From: Neurospora crassa OR74A
Lineage: Eukaryota > Ascomycota > Sordariomycetes > Sordariales > Sordariaceae
Direction: 5' to 3'
Length of the DNA: 64,000 nt
NCBI RefSeq assembly: GCF_000182925.2
Contig: NC_026501.1
Location: forward strand, 7,915,917 to 7,979,916
In this document: one piece after another, positions 48,068-59,491 of the stretch
Layout of the letters: each line of letters opens with the position of its first letter
Numbering within the stretch: the first letter of the stretch is position 1
Notes under the pieces: model-generated
Seen by the model: only the letters and a program-made list of their open reading frames with translations
The model's database searches: none
What the model was told of the DNA's origin: nothing
Program-made: the position numbers and the translations under genes

Positions 48068-50493
48068 ATGAGTTCTATGAACTCTCGCCTGAAAGGCTTT
48101 GGTTTTGGCAAACGCAAATCGACCGCCAGCATACAGCCGAATCCTGATCATCAGCAGCAGTCGCCCACCCCGCCCCCCGGAGTAGCCCCTCAATTATCGC
48201 AGCTCTTCCAGGCCCGCCCGGGTCCTGCGCCCTCCGTTGCGTCCAACTCGTCTCAGCAAAGTCTTCCTCAAATGAATCATCCAGGCGCCGGACCACGGCC
48301 GCCCAGTTACTCCGCGAACTATCCGCCAGGTCCTCCCGGTCCTGTTGGCCGGACCAGTCCTTTGACGAACCAAGGCCCGACCCGCACGCCGCCGTCGCAA
48401 ATGGTCGGCGGTCCCCCACCCATCAACACTGGGGCTCCCCCTGTCTCCGGCTATCCTCCGCCCGTCATGGGAGGTGGTCCTCCTCCTCTACAGGGAGGCC
48501 CGCCGGGATATGCTGGTGCTCAAGGATACCCTCCGCCGCCCCAGCCCACCGGCCCCGTTGCTCCCTATCGCAGCGCCGCTGCCGAGGTGGAGGGCAACAG
48601 CCGTAGCAAGGCTCAGCTCATTGTTGGTATCGACTTTGTAAGTCTACACCCAGACTAGTCTCCTCGTGCTGTTTGCTAACCTGGTAATCATAGGGTACCA
48701 CCTTCTCTGGTGTCGCTTTTGCTTTCGCAACCAACAATGAGGCCAAGGAGGACATCATTACAGAGTGGCCCGGCGCAGGCTCTTACACAAAGCAAAAGGT
48801 TCGCTGACCTCCCATTGTTGGCGTACCATTCGCGTGAACCATAAAACTGATAAACTCTCGTGCAGATCCCCACCGTCCTCTACTATGACCAGTACCAGAA
48901 GGTTGTTGGATGGGGCCCCGACATTGCGGATGCCCTAGCACCAACTGGTTACCCAAAACCTGGCGTGCAAAAAGTAGAGTGGTTCAAGCTCCAGCTTATG
49001 CTGTCGGGCAACACCTATATCGATCCCATTAACCTGCCGCCTCTTCCACCTGGAAAGTCAGAGATCGATGTCGCGGCCGACTATCTGTTTAAGCTCCGCC
49101 AGGCCATGCGCGCCGCGCTCCTGAAGACTCTGGGTGAAGTCTTCAACCGTGAAGAGAGGAACATCCGCTACTATCTTACGGTTCCTGCTATTTGGAACGA
49201 TGCTGGAAAGGCCGCGACGCGAGCTGCTGCCATTCAGGCTGGCTTCCTCCGCGATGAGAACGACAACCGTCTTACGCTGGTCAGTGAGCCCGAAGCCGCA
49301 GCTCTCTTCTGCTCCAAGACGGGCCTTCTGAACCTCAAGGTACACGATGCGGTTCTTATTGTCGATTGTGGTGGTGGAACGGTGGATTTGATCGCGTATG
49401 AAGTCGAGGACGAGAACCCGTTCACCGTGGCAGAATGCACCGCTGGCTCTGGTGACTCGTGCGGTTCAACTGCTCTTAACCGCAACTTCAGTAACATTCT
49501 GCGGACAAAGATCAGGAAGATGAAGCTACCTGATGGATCCAAGACTGCCGGTCGCGTCTACGCCAAGTGCATCATGGACTTTGAAAACCGAATCAAGGCC
49601 GACTTCCGGAATAACGGTCAGAAGTGGGCTGTCGACGTTGGTATCGAAGCTGAATTCCCTGAAGCAGGCATCGAAGAAGGTTATATGACGTTCACAAACG
49701 AGGAGATTCTACAATGCTTCGAGCCGGTAGTAAACCGTATCTTGGAGCTTGTCAGAAACCAAATCATTGCCATTCAAGCACAAAATCGCACGCTGCAGAA
49801 CATCCTTGTCGTTGGTGGTTTCGGTGCGTCGGAATACCTCTTTCAGCAGATCAAGCTCCACGTTCCCCCGCAATTTCAGTCCAAGGTTGTCCGCCCCATG
49901 GACTCGGTCGCTGCTATCGTCAAAGGTGCCGTCACGGCTGGTATCACTGAAAGAGTTATCACTCATCGTGTCGCTCGTCGCCACTACCTCATGGCTACCC
50001 TCCAACCTTTCAAGGAGGGTTACCATCCTGAGGCGTACCGTGTTCCCTCACTCGATGGCAAGGATCGCTGCAAGTTCACGCGACAGATATTTGTCCAGAA
50101 GGGACAGAAGGTTAAGATCGGCGAGCCGGTCAAGGTTTCCTTCTTCCGTCAAGTGGCACCCGGTGCTACTCTCATGTACGAAGATATCCTGTATGCCTGC
50201 GACGATGATGTCTGCCCGGAGTATACCAAAGATCCAAGTGAGTCATCCTTTCTGCTGTTTGTTCATGACTTCAAACTGACAATGTCGAAACAGGGATTAA
50301 GGAAGTGGTAACGCTCACGTCGGATCTGTCGCGCAAGAACCTTGAGAAGGATTTTGAACGGATGGATACACCACAGGGTACCTTCTACCGTGTCTATTTC
50401 GATATCTATCTCACTTTGGACGGTTCCGAATTCAGCGCTGAGCTGGTGTGCCAAGGAGAGGTCATGGGCCGCTGCCGCGCGAGGTTCAGGTAA
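48068..50493 (+). CDS. Hsp70-like ATPase of the HSPA12 type
   Basis: Four exons (48068-48637, 48694-48798, 48866-50237, 50294-50493) give 748 aa, with introns starting GTAAGT, GTTCGC and GTGAGT in consistent phase. The first about 170 residues are a Pro/Gly/Ser-rich extension (PGPPGPVGRTS, GYPPPVMGGGPPP). The actin-like ATPase domain follows: phosphate-1 IVGIDFGTTFSGVAFA is built across intron 1, the connect/phosphate-2 motif is VLIVDCGGGTVDLIAYEV, and the adenosine motif is ILVVGGFGASEYLFQQI. The C-terminal part lacks the classical Hsp70 peptide-binding beta-sandwich signatures and the EEVD tail. This matches HSPA12A/B-like proteins, a family expanded in filamentous fungi and of unclear function. 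The second intron's donor (GTTCGC) is weak, but splicing is needed to keep frame from TKQK to IPTVLYYDQ. Confidence 0.9.
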
Positions 50494-51698
50494 AAGGGGG
50501 AGTTATATCAATGTAGATGGGGTGACAGCTCTTTTATTTTCTTTCTTTATTTTTCTCTTAACTTCTCATGTCGGATCTTGAATGATACCTTTTAACGTAG
50601 CATGACAGCGGATTGTCTCGAAGCAGCAGGCGAGTTGACCACCATTCTAACTAAGGATGAGGTGTTGCTAAGAAAAGGATAGGGATCGATTGGATGCCTC
50701 AGGGAAACACGAGTGAGTAGGGGGGCAATCGATAGTAACCAAAACGGATAATATCTGATTTATCATTCAGAAAGTGCATATGTAGGTATGTTCACATCTT
50801 TCCCACCCATCAGGCAGAGTTTCAGTTGTCTTTTGGGGCCGATCCACAATCATGGCCTCAGCACGTGAAAATGCCTTAATAGTGGAACCAAACAACGTCA
50901 ACCCCCCACCTAACGGTCCCTGTGCCTGTCTCCAGCCAGCTTGGTAAATCCGGGGTTCGCGAGTGGCATTCTGAGAGAATATGAGAACTGGACGAGGTCC
51001 GTGCGACCCAGGTCTAGTAAAAGGTGTGACAAGGGTACTTCTTAATATCAAGGGCACATGGCACATGGGATGGTACCGATCAAGATGAAGGAAGGTCCAA
51101 CTTTAACCATCCGTGCGTCAGTGTGTGTTTAATACCCTGGCAATGACTTCCTTTTCAAGTTTCTCGTTCGTCGTCTGTGGTAAAGGAGGATGGCCACCGC
51201 ATCAAACAATGGCGAATCATGCGTCGTCACTTCCTGACAGCTCCCTCAGCCCAGGAATCTCTTGCCATAATATTATCAATTCTTCAGAGCAGATGGCGGT
51301 ATCAAGCTTCAGTCAATACGAACTCAAGCTGGAAACATGGCGCGGACGTACATCGCCTTAAGTTGTCTTTTCCTTTTCAGTCACCCATTTTCAACCTGCA
51401 TAAGTTTCATAATCACTTCAAATCGTACACCTCACAGCAATTCTCCAGATCTCCAAGATAGCCCTATACCCTTCATGCCTCGTCTGTCGTTTTGATGCCT
51501 CCCTTTTCTCGTCTGGTGTGAATTTTTCCCTTGGTGTTCTTCCGCAAGGGAAATTTTGGGTATTCCTTTTGCCATATCATCAAAGGCGCCTTACTAGAAA
51601 ATACTCACAGAGACAGAGAGCATCATCATCCTGCCCGCTTTACCTTTGCTTGCCACACCATCTTCTCTTGGTGACCGCTCGAGAAGACGGACACCACC
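50494..51698. other. intergenic region
   Basis: A 1.2-kb promoter/3' flank lies between two plus-strand genes. Pyrimidine-rich stretches near 51470-51560 and 51620-51660 probably belong to the leader of the thaumatin-like gene. No other feature is seen. Confidence 0.6.
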
Positions 51699-53263
51699 AT
51701 GGTCACCGAAAAGTCACCTATCATCATAGCGCCTGGTCAGAAGGGTATCCGAAAACCAACACCAGATATCGAAGGTCACTCGCCCGCCACCTACAAACAA
51801 CCTCGCGGGGGCAGTCTCGGATGCTTTATGAGAGGTGCTCTGGGCTTCCTACTTATCCTCCATGAACAGACCACCGGCGTGGCAGCGCAGAGCTTCGACC
51901 CAACTCGTCTACCTACAACGTTGGTCTCAAAAGCTCCCGTTGTGAGTCCCACTTGGAAATCTCCTCCTGCTGTTACTCCTACTTCGAAGCCGCCTCCCGC
52001 TGTCGGCCCAACATCGATCGCTTCCTCTGTCCCTATACCCCGTAGCTCTAGTATAACGGGCACTTCGAATCCGACCTCGACCCCGCCAAACCCGACCCCT
52101 ATACCTCTCGTCATCACCAACAGCTGCCCTGATACGATATGGCCCGGAATTGGTACGCAGAACGGCATCGGACCTGAAGTTGGCGGCTTCGAGCTTGCCC
52201 CTGGCGAGACGAAGCCACTGTTTGTCAGTCCTGACTGGCAAGGCAGAGTATGGGGACGGACCAACTGCTCGTTCAACGCCGACGGAACGGGGCCGAGCAA
52301 CCTAAATGGCGTGAATGGAAATGGAGCAGCTTGCATGACTGGAGACTGCTTTGGCAGGCTTAACTGCGAGTTTACGGTAAGTTTTTTAACTTTTGCCCAC
52401 TACGCTTACCCATGTCAGTCACTCAGTGTTTACTCACACAATCTGCAACACACCAGGGCCAAGTGCCAGTAACCCTCGCCGAATTCAATTTGCTCGGCGG
52501 GATAAACTCCGACCAGACCTTCTACGATATCTCCCTCGTAGACGGCTACAACCTGCCCCTCGGCATCATCTACATCCCCGCCGCCAACACAACCTGGATC
52601 CCCCCGAATCTGACCAACTGCGTCTGCATCGCCTCAGCCGGCTTCCTCGACCCGCCCTCTAGATCAGGGCTCTATTACACTAACAAAACCTTCCCCATTC
52701 CCTGGGAATCGGACCAAACCAACCCCTCGGTCGGCGGCTGGTGTCCCTGGGACCTGCAAGAATACCCGCCCTCAAAGCCAGGCGACGGCATTTACCCTTA
52801 CCCGGACGACTCGATCCAGCGCCCCGTCTTCGACCCGTGCCTGTCGGCCTGCGCGGCGACGGGGAATCCCGAGGACTGCTGCACGGGCAAGTACGACGAT
52901 CCGAGCGTTTGTACCCCGAGTTTGTACAGCGAGAACGCGAAGACGGTGTGTCCGGATGCGTACAGCTATGCATTTGATGACCAGACCAGCACATTCATTA
53001 TTCCCAATGGAGGTGGGTGGGAGGTGGTGTTTTGTCCGAGAGGCAGAAGCACGAATATTCTGAGGATCTTTGGGGAGGAGTTGCGAACGATAGCCAGTGG
53101 TGGGGGGCTAACAAGAGAGATTTTGGAGAGGGTTCGGAATCGGACATATATCGAAAGTGCAAACTCGAAGGGCTTGGGTGGCGCGGGGATGGTACAGCGG
53201 CCTGGCGCTGGGGTTTTCGGTGTCGTGGCTTTGATGTGGATGTGGATGGTGTTCTGGTGCTGA
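51699..53263 (+). CDS. Thaumatin-like protein, probably cell-surface anchored
   Basis: Exons 51699-52376 and 52457-53263 join in phase 0 across intron 52377-52456 (GTAAGT...CCAG), giving 494 aa. The thaumatin domain begins at VITNSCPDTIWPGIGTQNG and continues GFELAPGETKPLFVSPDWQG, RVWGRTNCSFN, GDCFGRLNCEF, then FYDISLVDGYNLPLGIIYIP, with many cysteines. Thaumatin-like proteins often bind or cleave beta-1,3-glucan in cell walls. A Pro/Ser/Thr-rich linker precedes the domain. The C-terminus is hydrophobic (VFGVVALMWMWMVFWC) after a small-residue stretch, which suggests a GPI anchor or membrane tail. The first 43 residues are hydrophilic. The hydrophobic segment MRGALGFLLILH starts at an internal ATG (51828), so the true start may be Met44, giving an ordinary signal peptide. 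The domain call is strong; start and anchoring are inferred. Confidence 0.88.
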
Positions 53264-53979
53264 TGGTTTTCTTTACCTTTTGGGCTGGGTTTTGCAGGTT
53301 GGAGATCCTTTTATTGACTAGATACTATACCCCTATGTTCTTCGTGAGCTCGCGTTCAACCAGACTCTTTTTCTTTTTTCCTTTTTTTTTTCCTTTTCTT
53401 TTGGGCTTTGGTTATTCTTCTCGTACCTATCGAGTTTTTGTACAACATGCTGGATGAATAACAGTTTCGTGAGGATGTGAACTAGAGGTTGATAGACGTT
53501 GTTTTGTACCAGCTACCTAGTCTTATACCCTCAAACACTCTCTATTTAACCAATATTTGCCTCTCCTGAGGTGGCTTTTTGGTGAAAGTCAACAATACGT
53601 GAAATGTAACGAGGCCATTTCTGTGGTCCATGGAGTCAAGTAAGACTAGGTATGTTTTATTTTGATTAACTATTGATATGAAAACTCAAGTTTCTCTAAC
53701 GGTGTTAATAACACTTGCTCCGCTCTAGACTTTAGTTATATCGCTCGCTTTACATGCTGCAACAAGCACAAACCATAAATCTAATCGCAGTGCAGCTAGT
53801 TATCCATGCTAGCTTATAACGACAGGCCGTAAGACATAGCCTAGACACCAGAGGCGCTGTTCGGTCCACGCTTCCACAGAGCTGTTACCTTGAATGGATG
53901 TTGTGGTGTCTCTTCGGGTATCTAGACTGATGGCTCTCTAGAAGTCTCACCAAGTCCCCTGTTAAACCTGTGAGTCCCT
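53264..53979. other. intergenic region, convergent 3' ends
   Basis: About 0.7 kb of AT-leaning DNA with a T/C-rich tract near 53365-53405 lies between the thaumatin-like gene (plus) and the ankyrin gene (minus). Nothing else is recognised. Confidence 0.6.
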
Positions 53980-54753
53980 TCACTTCCTGGCCGCCCTCCT
54001 CCTCTCCCACTCCGCTCTTTCCTCATCATCACTCCCACTAAACTCAGCATCCTCATCCTCCTCCTCTACATCCAAAACAGCCTGTTGGCCCTGCTGTGGC
54101 TTGACATCCTCCGCACTCACAAAATCGCCCGCGTTGAGCAGAGCGTACTCGTGCTTCTGTATCAGCTCCCTCAGCCCCTTGTTCCGCGGATCCACCAACT
54201 GCAACGCCGTCAAGCCGCCTTTGTTTTTCACGCGCGGGTTCGACCCGGCCTCCAGCATCATGTCCACCAGCTCGTTGCCGAACTCGCGCTGCGCTTCCGG
54301 CTCGCTGTTGATCCATCGGACTGCGCTGTGCAGCGGGGTGTCGCCCTCGAGTCGGTTGACGGGATCGCATTCAAAGCCTGGTTGGTCGAGGAGCATGTCG
54401 ATTATCTCGTAGTTGCCACGGAGCGCGGCTTCGTGGTAGAGGTGGTTGCCCATCACGGTGGTCGTGTTGTTCAAGAGGGAGGAGATTTCTTCGTCGGATT
54501 TGTCGGCGAGAATTTCCGAGAGGAGGTCAGTGTTGTTACGCCGGCAAGCTTCAATGAGCTGCTCGGAGATGGAGGCACCCTGTATTTTGGGGGGTGAAAG
54601 AAGGAAGGGTTAGCTGGGGTTGTCTGTAGTATAGCTGTTTGCGCGAGAGGGCGTAGGGCGGGTGAAACGGGGGATAGAAGAGAGAGGGTGTTAGTTGGGG
54701 GTAGAGGACGCTTGTGTGGTACGAACCTCGTGTTCTTCGTCCTTTCCGGCCAT
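53980..54753 (-). CDS. Small ankyrin-repeat protein
   Basis: Exons 54727-54753 and 53980-54579 join in phase 0 across a 147-bp intron (54580-54726, GTTCGT...TACAG), giving 208 aa that start MAGKDEEHE. The opening GASISEQLIEACRRNNTDLL and following repeats (NHLYHEAALRGNYEIIDMLL, GDTPLHSAVRWIN, GGLTALQLVDPRNKGL) make roughly three to four ankyrin units. The tail is strongly acidic then basic (EEEDEDAEFSGSDDEE, EWERRRAARK). Size and an acidic C-terminus recall yeast Yar1, a chaperone of ribosomal protein Rps3. Ankyrin repeats diverge too much for that to be more than a guess. Confidence 0.85.
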
Positions 54754-55733
54754 GGTTACTGGTAGGTCACTTGTGGTTGTCTCGGAAACGGCGGGTGATG
54801 TTTCTTGGTTGTAGGAAGAAGCACAAGTAGCGAAAACGACGGTGAAAGCGAAGAGGGATGACGGCGAGAGTTGTCCAAAGTAGAGAGGTAAGATTGGCCT
54901 GGAATTGCTAATTACGAGCGGGAATCGTGGAAATGGGTCGGCGGGGGAGAGTGGATGTACGGTATGGAAGTGGCCAGGCTGTCGAATCAGGTAATCGGTC
55001 GATTCCTATAAAAGGATCGGGATCGCGTAACGCTCAATGAGGGATCTTCGGGGTAATAAGAGGGCGGCGAACGACTGTTTGTAGGGTACAGTGTACTGTA
55101 TTCTATGAGATATCTCCAGTCGTGGTGGTGGTGGTGGTTGTATGAAGGACGGGATGGAAGCATTCCGTACCTCTACCTAACGGGCTGGTTAGGAGGTGGC
55201 AGTGGCAGTGTCGTCTTCCCTTGGTGTTACAGAATGGTCGGCTCCTTGCGGGGCCCGATCAGGACGCTGGCATTCAGATGGCATGCGCTGAGGCCCAGCT
55301 GCATGTCAGTGAGTAGGTACGTACCTACCTTAGCACAGGCACAACAGAAAGGGCCGTTGGGTCCAGGCACCGCTGACCAAGTGTGGGACAGTTGATGATG
55401 CAGATCTGACCAATGAAAATTCAAGCGCTACATTTAAGGTTTATAGAATTAACGGACCGCATCGAGCTATAACACTTTTTTTCAGGCCATCGCCCCTACA
55501 CTGACTATTTACACTCTAACAACTTATATCACTACCTTAAAGCCCAGCAAGTGGTAGACATAAACACCGGTCTTGGCCAGCTGTTTTCACAAAAGGTACC
55601 AGCTTACGGCGACGCCTCTTCTCATCAGGATCGTCAACAAGACTTTTGGCAACCGCTCGACTCATCTCACTTGCTATTCATAACGGACGATAACACACAA
55701 CAAACAAATCCAGTCCCTTCATCAATAGCAAAC
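54754..55733. other. divergent promoter region
   Basis: About 1 kb lies between the ankyrin gene (minus) and the Rpc11 gene (plus). It contains a 16-bp perfect palindrome at 55313-55328 and a GTGGTGGTGG tract near 55120. No other gene is seen. Confidence 0.55.
55313..55328. repeat. 16-bp perfect palindrome
   Basis: GTAGGTACGTACCTAC is identical to its own reverse complement. It belongs to a group of TAGGTA/TACCTA-rich stretches in the intergenic DNA of the window (for example 4186, 40745, 41694, 46450, 61950). Confidence 0.95.
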
Positions 55734-56184
55734 ATGCCTATCGTCTGTAAGTCCAAGTCCACCCACAAAGGCTAGGACACCGGAACTAAACGCCCACCAC
55801 AGTTTGCCCATTCTGCGCCAACCTCCTCATCCTCTCCCGAGCGGACACGGGTGGCAACAGGCTCGAGTGCAGAACCTGTCCTTACGAACACCCCATCGAC
55901 AAGCCCATCTACTCCCGCAAGAACTTCCCGCGCAAGGAGAAGGAAGACGTGTTTGGTGGTCCAGGCGCTTGGGACAATGCACAAAAAGGCAAGGTCCAGT
56001 GTGACAGCGGAACTTGCAATGGCAACGAGGCAGCCTTCTTCCAGGTTCAAATTCGTAGTGCTGATGAACCGATGACGACGTTCTACAAGGTAAGAAGGGG
56101 ATTGCAGACTGATGGGATAAAGTAAGAAGCTAACATGTCTCGTAGTGTATGACTTGCGGGCACAGGTGGAGAGACAACAACTAG
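55734..56184 (+). CDS. RNA polymerase III subunit Rpc11 (RPC10/C11)
   Basis: This small zinc-ribbon subunit gives Pol III its RNA-cleavage, termination and reinitiation activity. Three exons (55734-55746, 55803-56089, 56146-56184) give 112 aa. The first exon is only 13 nt. The N-terminal ribbon has FCPFCANLL and CRTCPYEHP. The segment IYSRKNFPRKEKEDVFGG, ending WDN, and the C-terminal ribbon CDSGTCNGNEAAFF, QIRSADEPMTTFYKC then CGHRWRDNN match the yeast C11 pattern closely. The catalytic acidic pair (DE of SADEP) is present. Intron 2 (GTAAGA, branch CTAAC) splits before the last Cys pair, so the 39-nt third exon is essential. Length equals the family norm of about 110 aa. Confidence 0.95.
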
Positions 56185-56385
56185 AGGAAGAAGACATGTT
56201 CAGCACAGGTCTGGTCGGATCATCAATACATGGTATTGGGGGCATTGCTTGGCGTTGGGTTTTTCTTTTGTTTTTGTGTAGTTGCATGTGAGGTATTCTT
56301 CATCAGAATCAACTTGTGCGGTACTGGCCTGCCAGAGGCTACTTCCCACTCGTTTCCATCCCTGGCATCATTCTACCCGTGCAAC

Positions 56386-56844
56386 TTATGCCGTGCTTGG
56401 AAAACTCTCTCGATGCCAGTCGATTCCGGCCTTCATGCCCTCTAGCCTGAGACGCTCGACCAGGTCTGGGCTGATGATGTCCTGCCTGAACTTTTCCTGC
56501 TGCAGCAACTCCAGGTTCTTCAAGGTAGGCCCAGGGTAGGTGATATACTTGAGGTAAGGTGGGCGGCTCCAGTACTGGAGATAGTCGAGGTAGGCGATGA
56601 AAGCAGGATTGCTGAGTAGCTTCCTGGACGCAAGATGGTTCAGGTACAGCGGGTTGCCAAGTGCTTGAACAAACTGAGTGTTCTGTTAATACCACGCACG
56701 CTGGATGATAATGTGTATGAAGCCTACCTCCAGTTCGAGTTCGAACCGTGTATATCCTCCATACTTGGGCTCGTCTGCCCCTGATCCCGGAGGCGCAGGT
56801 GGCTCCCTTGCTGAACTGTTTACTGACATGGGATCGGATGCCAT
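56386..56844 (-). CDS. Mediator subunit Med31 (Soh1)
   Basis: Med31 is a conserved middle-module subunit of the Mediator complex that links activators to RNA polymerase II. Exons 56728-56844 and 56386-56682 join in phase 0 across intron 56683-56727 (GTAGGC...AACAG, only 45 bp), giving 137 aa. The joined core reads RFELELE then NTQFVQALGNPLYLNHLASR, LLSNPAFIAYLDYLQYW, PPYLKYITYPGPTLKNLELL and FRQDIISPD, which is the Soh1 domain nearly without gaps. The N-terminal about 25 residues are Ser/Pro-rich. It lies tail-to-tail with the Rpc11 gene about 200 bp away. Confidence 0.96.
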
Positions 56845-57462
56845 GACGTAAAAAATGAGTGTTTGTTACAGTGTTCCAATCTGTGAATGAGCTGGATACC
56901 TAGGAACGTGTCTAGATGTTTGCGCCTCTTTGTCAAGTGAATGCGATGGGCAGTACAAGTAGACGTGAGCAGTGGCTGCTCTTAAATGGTCGTTTGTGTT
57001 GGACGAAAGCCTCAACGGCCCGTGAGTGCCCGGAAGGAAGGCGAGACTGTTTTGTTCCACCAACAATTCCTCGAGGGCGGCCCGGATGTGGCAAATTAGT
57101 GGGGCAAGCAAGCGGAGATGGCTCTGTCCCTGCAGAAAAATCAGCGTGTAACCGCTATAAATACTCAGATCAGCCCTGTAACTTGCTTCTGCAGTGACAG
57201 TCAACCCGACAACAACCTGGAACCTAATTGTGGAACCCAAGGCCGCTTCCGTTGTTCCCTTCCAGGGCAGGTTGGACACGCAGCTTTATCTCAACACCAA
57301 CCCAACATCCCACGTTGACGGCATTATCCACGTTGACGGAATTATCTCATCTTTCTCACTGCTACAAAAAGCATTCGATACTCGGTGTTCATATCTCATT
57401 CATAACGACAGATTACGGCAAATAGAAACGCATGAGTATCGCGAGTTGACTAGGATATCACC

Positions 57463-59218
57463 ATGGCTTCTCCTGAAGCTTCGGCCGTCAACGCGACAGG
57501 TACTATCCTTCCATCTCCGGTTCCAGATGCCACACCATACACTTTTCATTGGGAGATGCTCCTTAGGCCAGAAGTTCTTTGGTTTGATGCTCAGGTTATC
57601 TTCGGCGCCTTGGCTGTAATATGGCTTGGTGCTCATGGCTCCCTCCGCCGACCTCCCTCCGCTGCCCCACCAGAGTCCGAAGACAAGGACGAGAAGAAGA
57701 AGAAGTCAAAGGAAGACGAGCAGTTCACGGAAGGACTGACTGCCTCTGATGCCATCATGTTTCCCATTCTGGCCGGCGCAGTTCTCATTGGGCTCTACTA
57801 TCTGCTAGAGTGGCTTAAGGATCCCAACCTGTTGAACAAGATACTGCGAGGTTACATGTCTTTCGCTGGCATTGCCGGCCTCGGCAAGCTGTCCGGGGAC
57901 GCCTTAGAGATTCTCACCAGCTTGATTTTCCCAAGTGTATGGTCAGATCGCAGCAACAGACTCTACTACGTCGATCCGAAACGCCGCTCTCAGGTACTAG
58001 TTGACCCAACGACGAACCAGGCCATGATCACCGACAAGAAGTCGCCTTTCCCCGGTGTGTTTTCCATGGTTCGCCTGCCTCCTGGAATCAACAGACTTGC
58101 CTGGGAGATTCGGCACCTCTTTACGGAGAAGTGGACAGTCCGCCTTGCTGCCCATGGCGTCGGCTCTTTCAAGTCGCAGATCAAGTTCAACCATCTACTT
58201 GGATTCTTGGTCTCAATCGCGATAACTACTGCATATCACCTTGTTCAGTGGCATGTCCTTTCCAACATTCTTGGGGCTGCCATGTGCTACGCTGCTTTTG
58301 GCATGCTCTCGCCCACGTCTTTCGGTATAGGTACCGCTGTTCTTTGGGGTCTCTTCTTCTATGACATCGTCATGGTGTTTTACACGTATGTTTCCACCCA
58401 TCTTTCAGCCAGGACAGCTATCCAGTTACTAATCCATTTTCTACAGTCCGTTCATGATCACCGTTGCTAAAAAGGTTGACGCCCCAATCAAGCTGGTATT
58501 CAAGAGTTCGTCCGGCTTCAGCATGCTGGGACTCGGAGACATTGTTGTTCCTGGCTTGGTCATGGCACTCGCCCTTCGCTTCGACTTGTACATGTTTTAC
58601 AAGAGACAAATCCAATATCAGCCAGTTGATGCGTCTTCCAAGCAGGCCTCATCTACGGATCAAGCAGCTAGTTCTACGAACGAAATGCAGTTCCGACGAA
58701 CCAAAGCACCATTCGTGGAATCAGAAGGTCAATGGGGCAACCGCTTCTGGACCACCAAGCTGGGCAACCTGATGCCAAACCCAGCATGTGGCGCGGTCGG
58801 AGCTGCAACTGCTTTTCCCAAGCCCTACTTTTACGCTTCGGTAGCAGGTTATGCCTTGGGCATGGTTTTCACCTTGACGATGCTCCAGGTGTTCAACCAC
58901 GGACAGCCCGCGCTGTTGTACCTGGTCCCTTGCGTTACCGGGTCCGTCTGGCTGACCGGTCTGATTCGCAGGGAACTCAAGGATGTGTGGGGCTATACCG
59001 AGGACGGGAGTTTGGACACAAAGGACGTCGTTGTTACGTTGGACGCCGATGGAGATGAGGTCAGGAAGCCAGCGAGAGACAAGGATAATAAAGAGGCGAA
59101 GGATGGTGATAAGGGTCAGAAGGAGGCAGAGAAGGAGGAAGAGGAGACATCCCAGGAGTACGATGTCGTGCTATTCTCTATCAAGGCTCCCAGGCCCAAG
59201 CCTCCAAAGACGGATTAG
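57463..59218 (+). CDS. Signal peptide peptidase (presenilin-type aspartyl protease)
   Basis: This intramembrane protease of the ER clears signal peptides and some membrane proteins. Exons 57463-58385 and 58447-59218 join inside a Thr codon across intron 58386-58446 (GTATGT...TACAG), giving 564 aa. The start has good context (ATCACC ATG GC). The first catalytic Asp lies in FFYDIVMVFYT, the second in FSMLGLGDIVVPG, and the third conserved motif is QPALLYLVP, so all three presenilin-family hallmarks are present. About eight or nine membrane segments are visible, beginning FDAQVIFGALAVIWLG. Between the first two, a Lys/Glu/Asp-rich loop (EDKDEKKKKSKEDEQ) probably faces the cytosol. The C-terminal tail is highly charged, with no KDEL-like retrieval signal at the very end (PKTD). 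Confidence 0.95.
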
Positions 59219-59467
59219 TCATTTAAGGTAGCCAGGTCTTTGAATCGGGCATGATGCTATTGGGATAGAGAGCGTATGGAGTTTGGGTTCGAAGAATACA
59301 TAGAAGGTAGAAGTGCATGCCACTCAGCGTCATCATAATATATCCGGGAAAAAAGAAAAAGACACAATGACCCTGCCACACTTGGACACTCGCCGGGCGT
59401 TCATGCTGCGTCTCAAAACTGGACTCACTGAAACATATACATTGACAAAAACAAGAAGAAAAAGAAG

Positions 59468-59491
59468 AAAAAAAAAAAAAAAAAAAAAAAA
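59468..59491. repeat. A24 homopolymer
   Basis: Twenty-four consecutive A, preceded by AAG/AAAG units from about 59450, lie 250 bp after the signal peptide peptidase stop. It is genomic, not a poly(A) tail of the gene. Confidence 0.92.
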
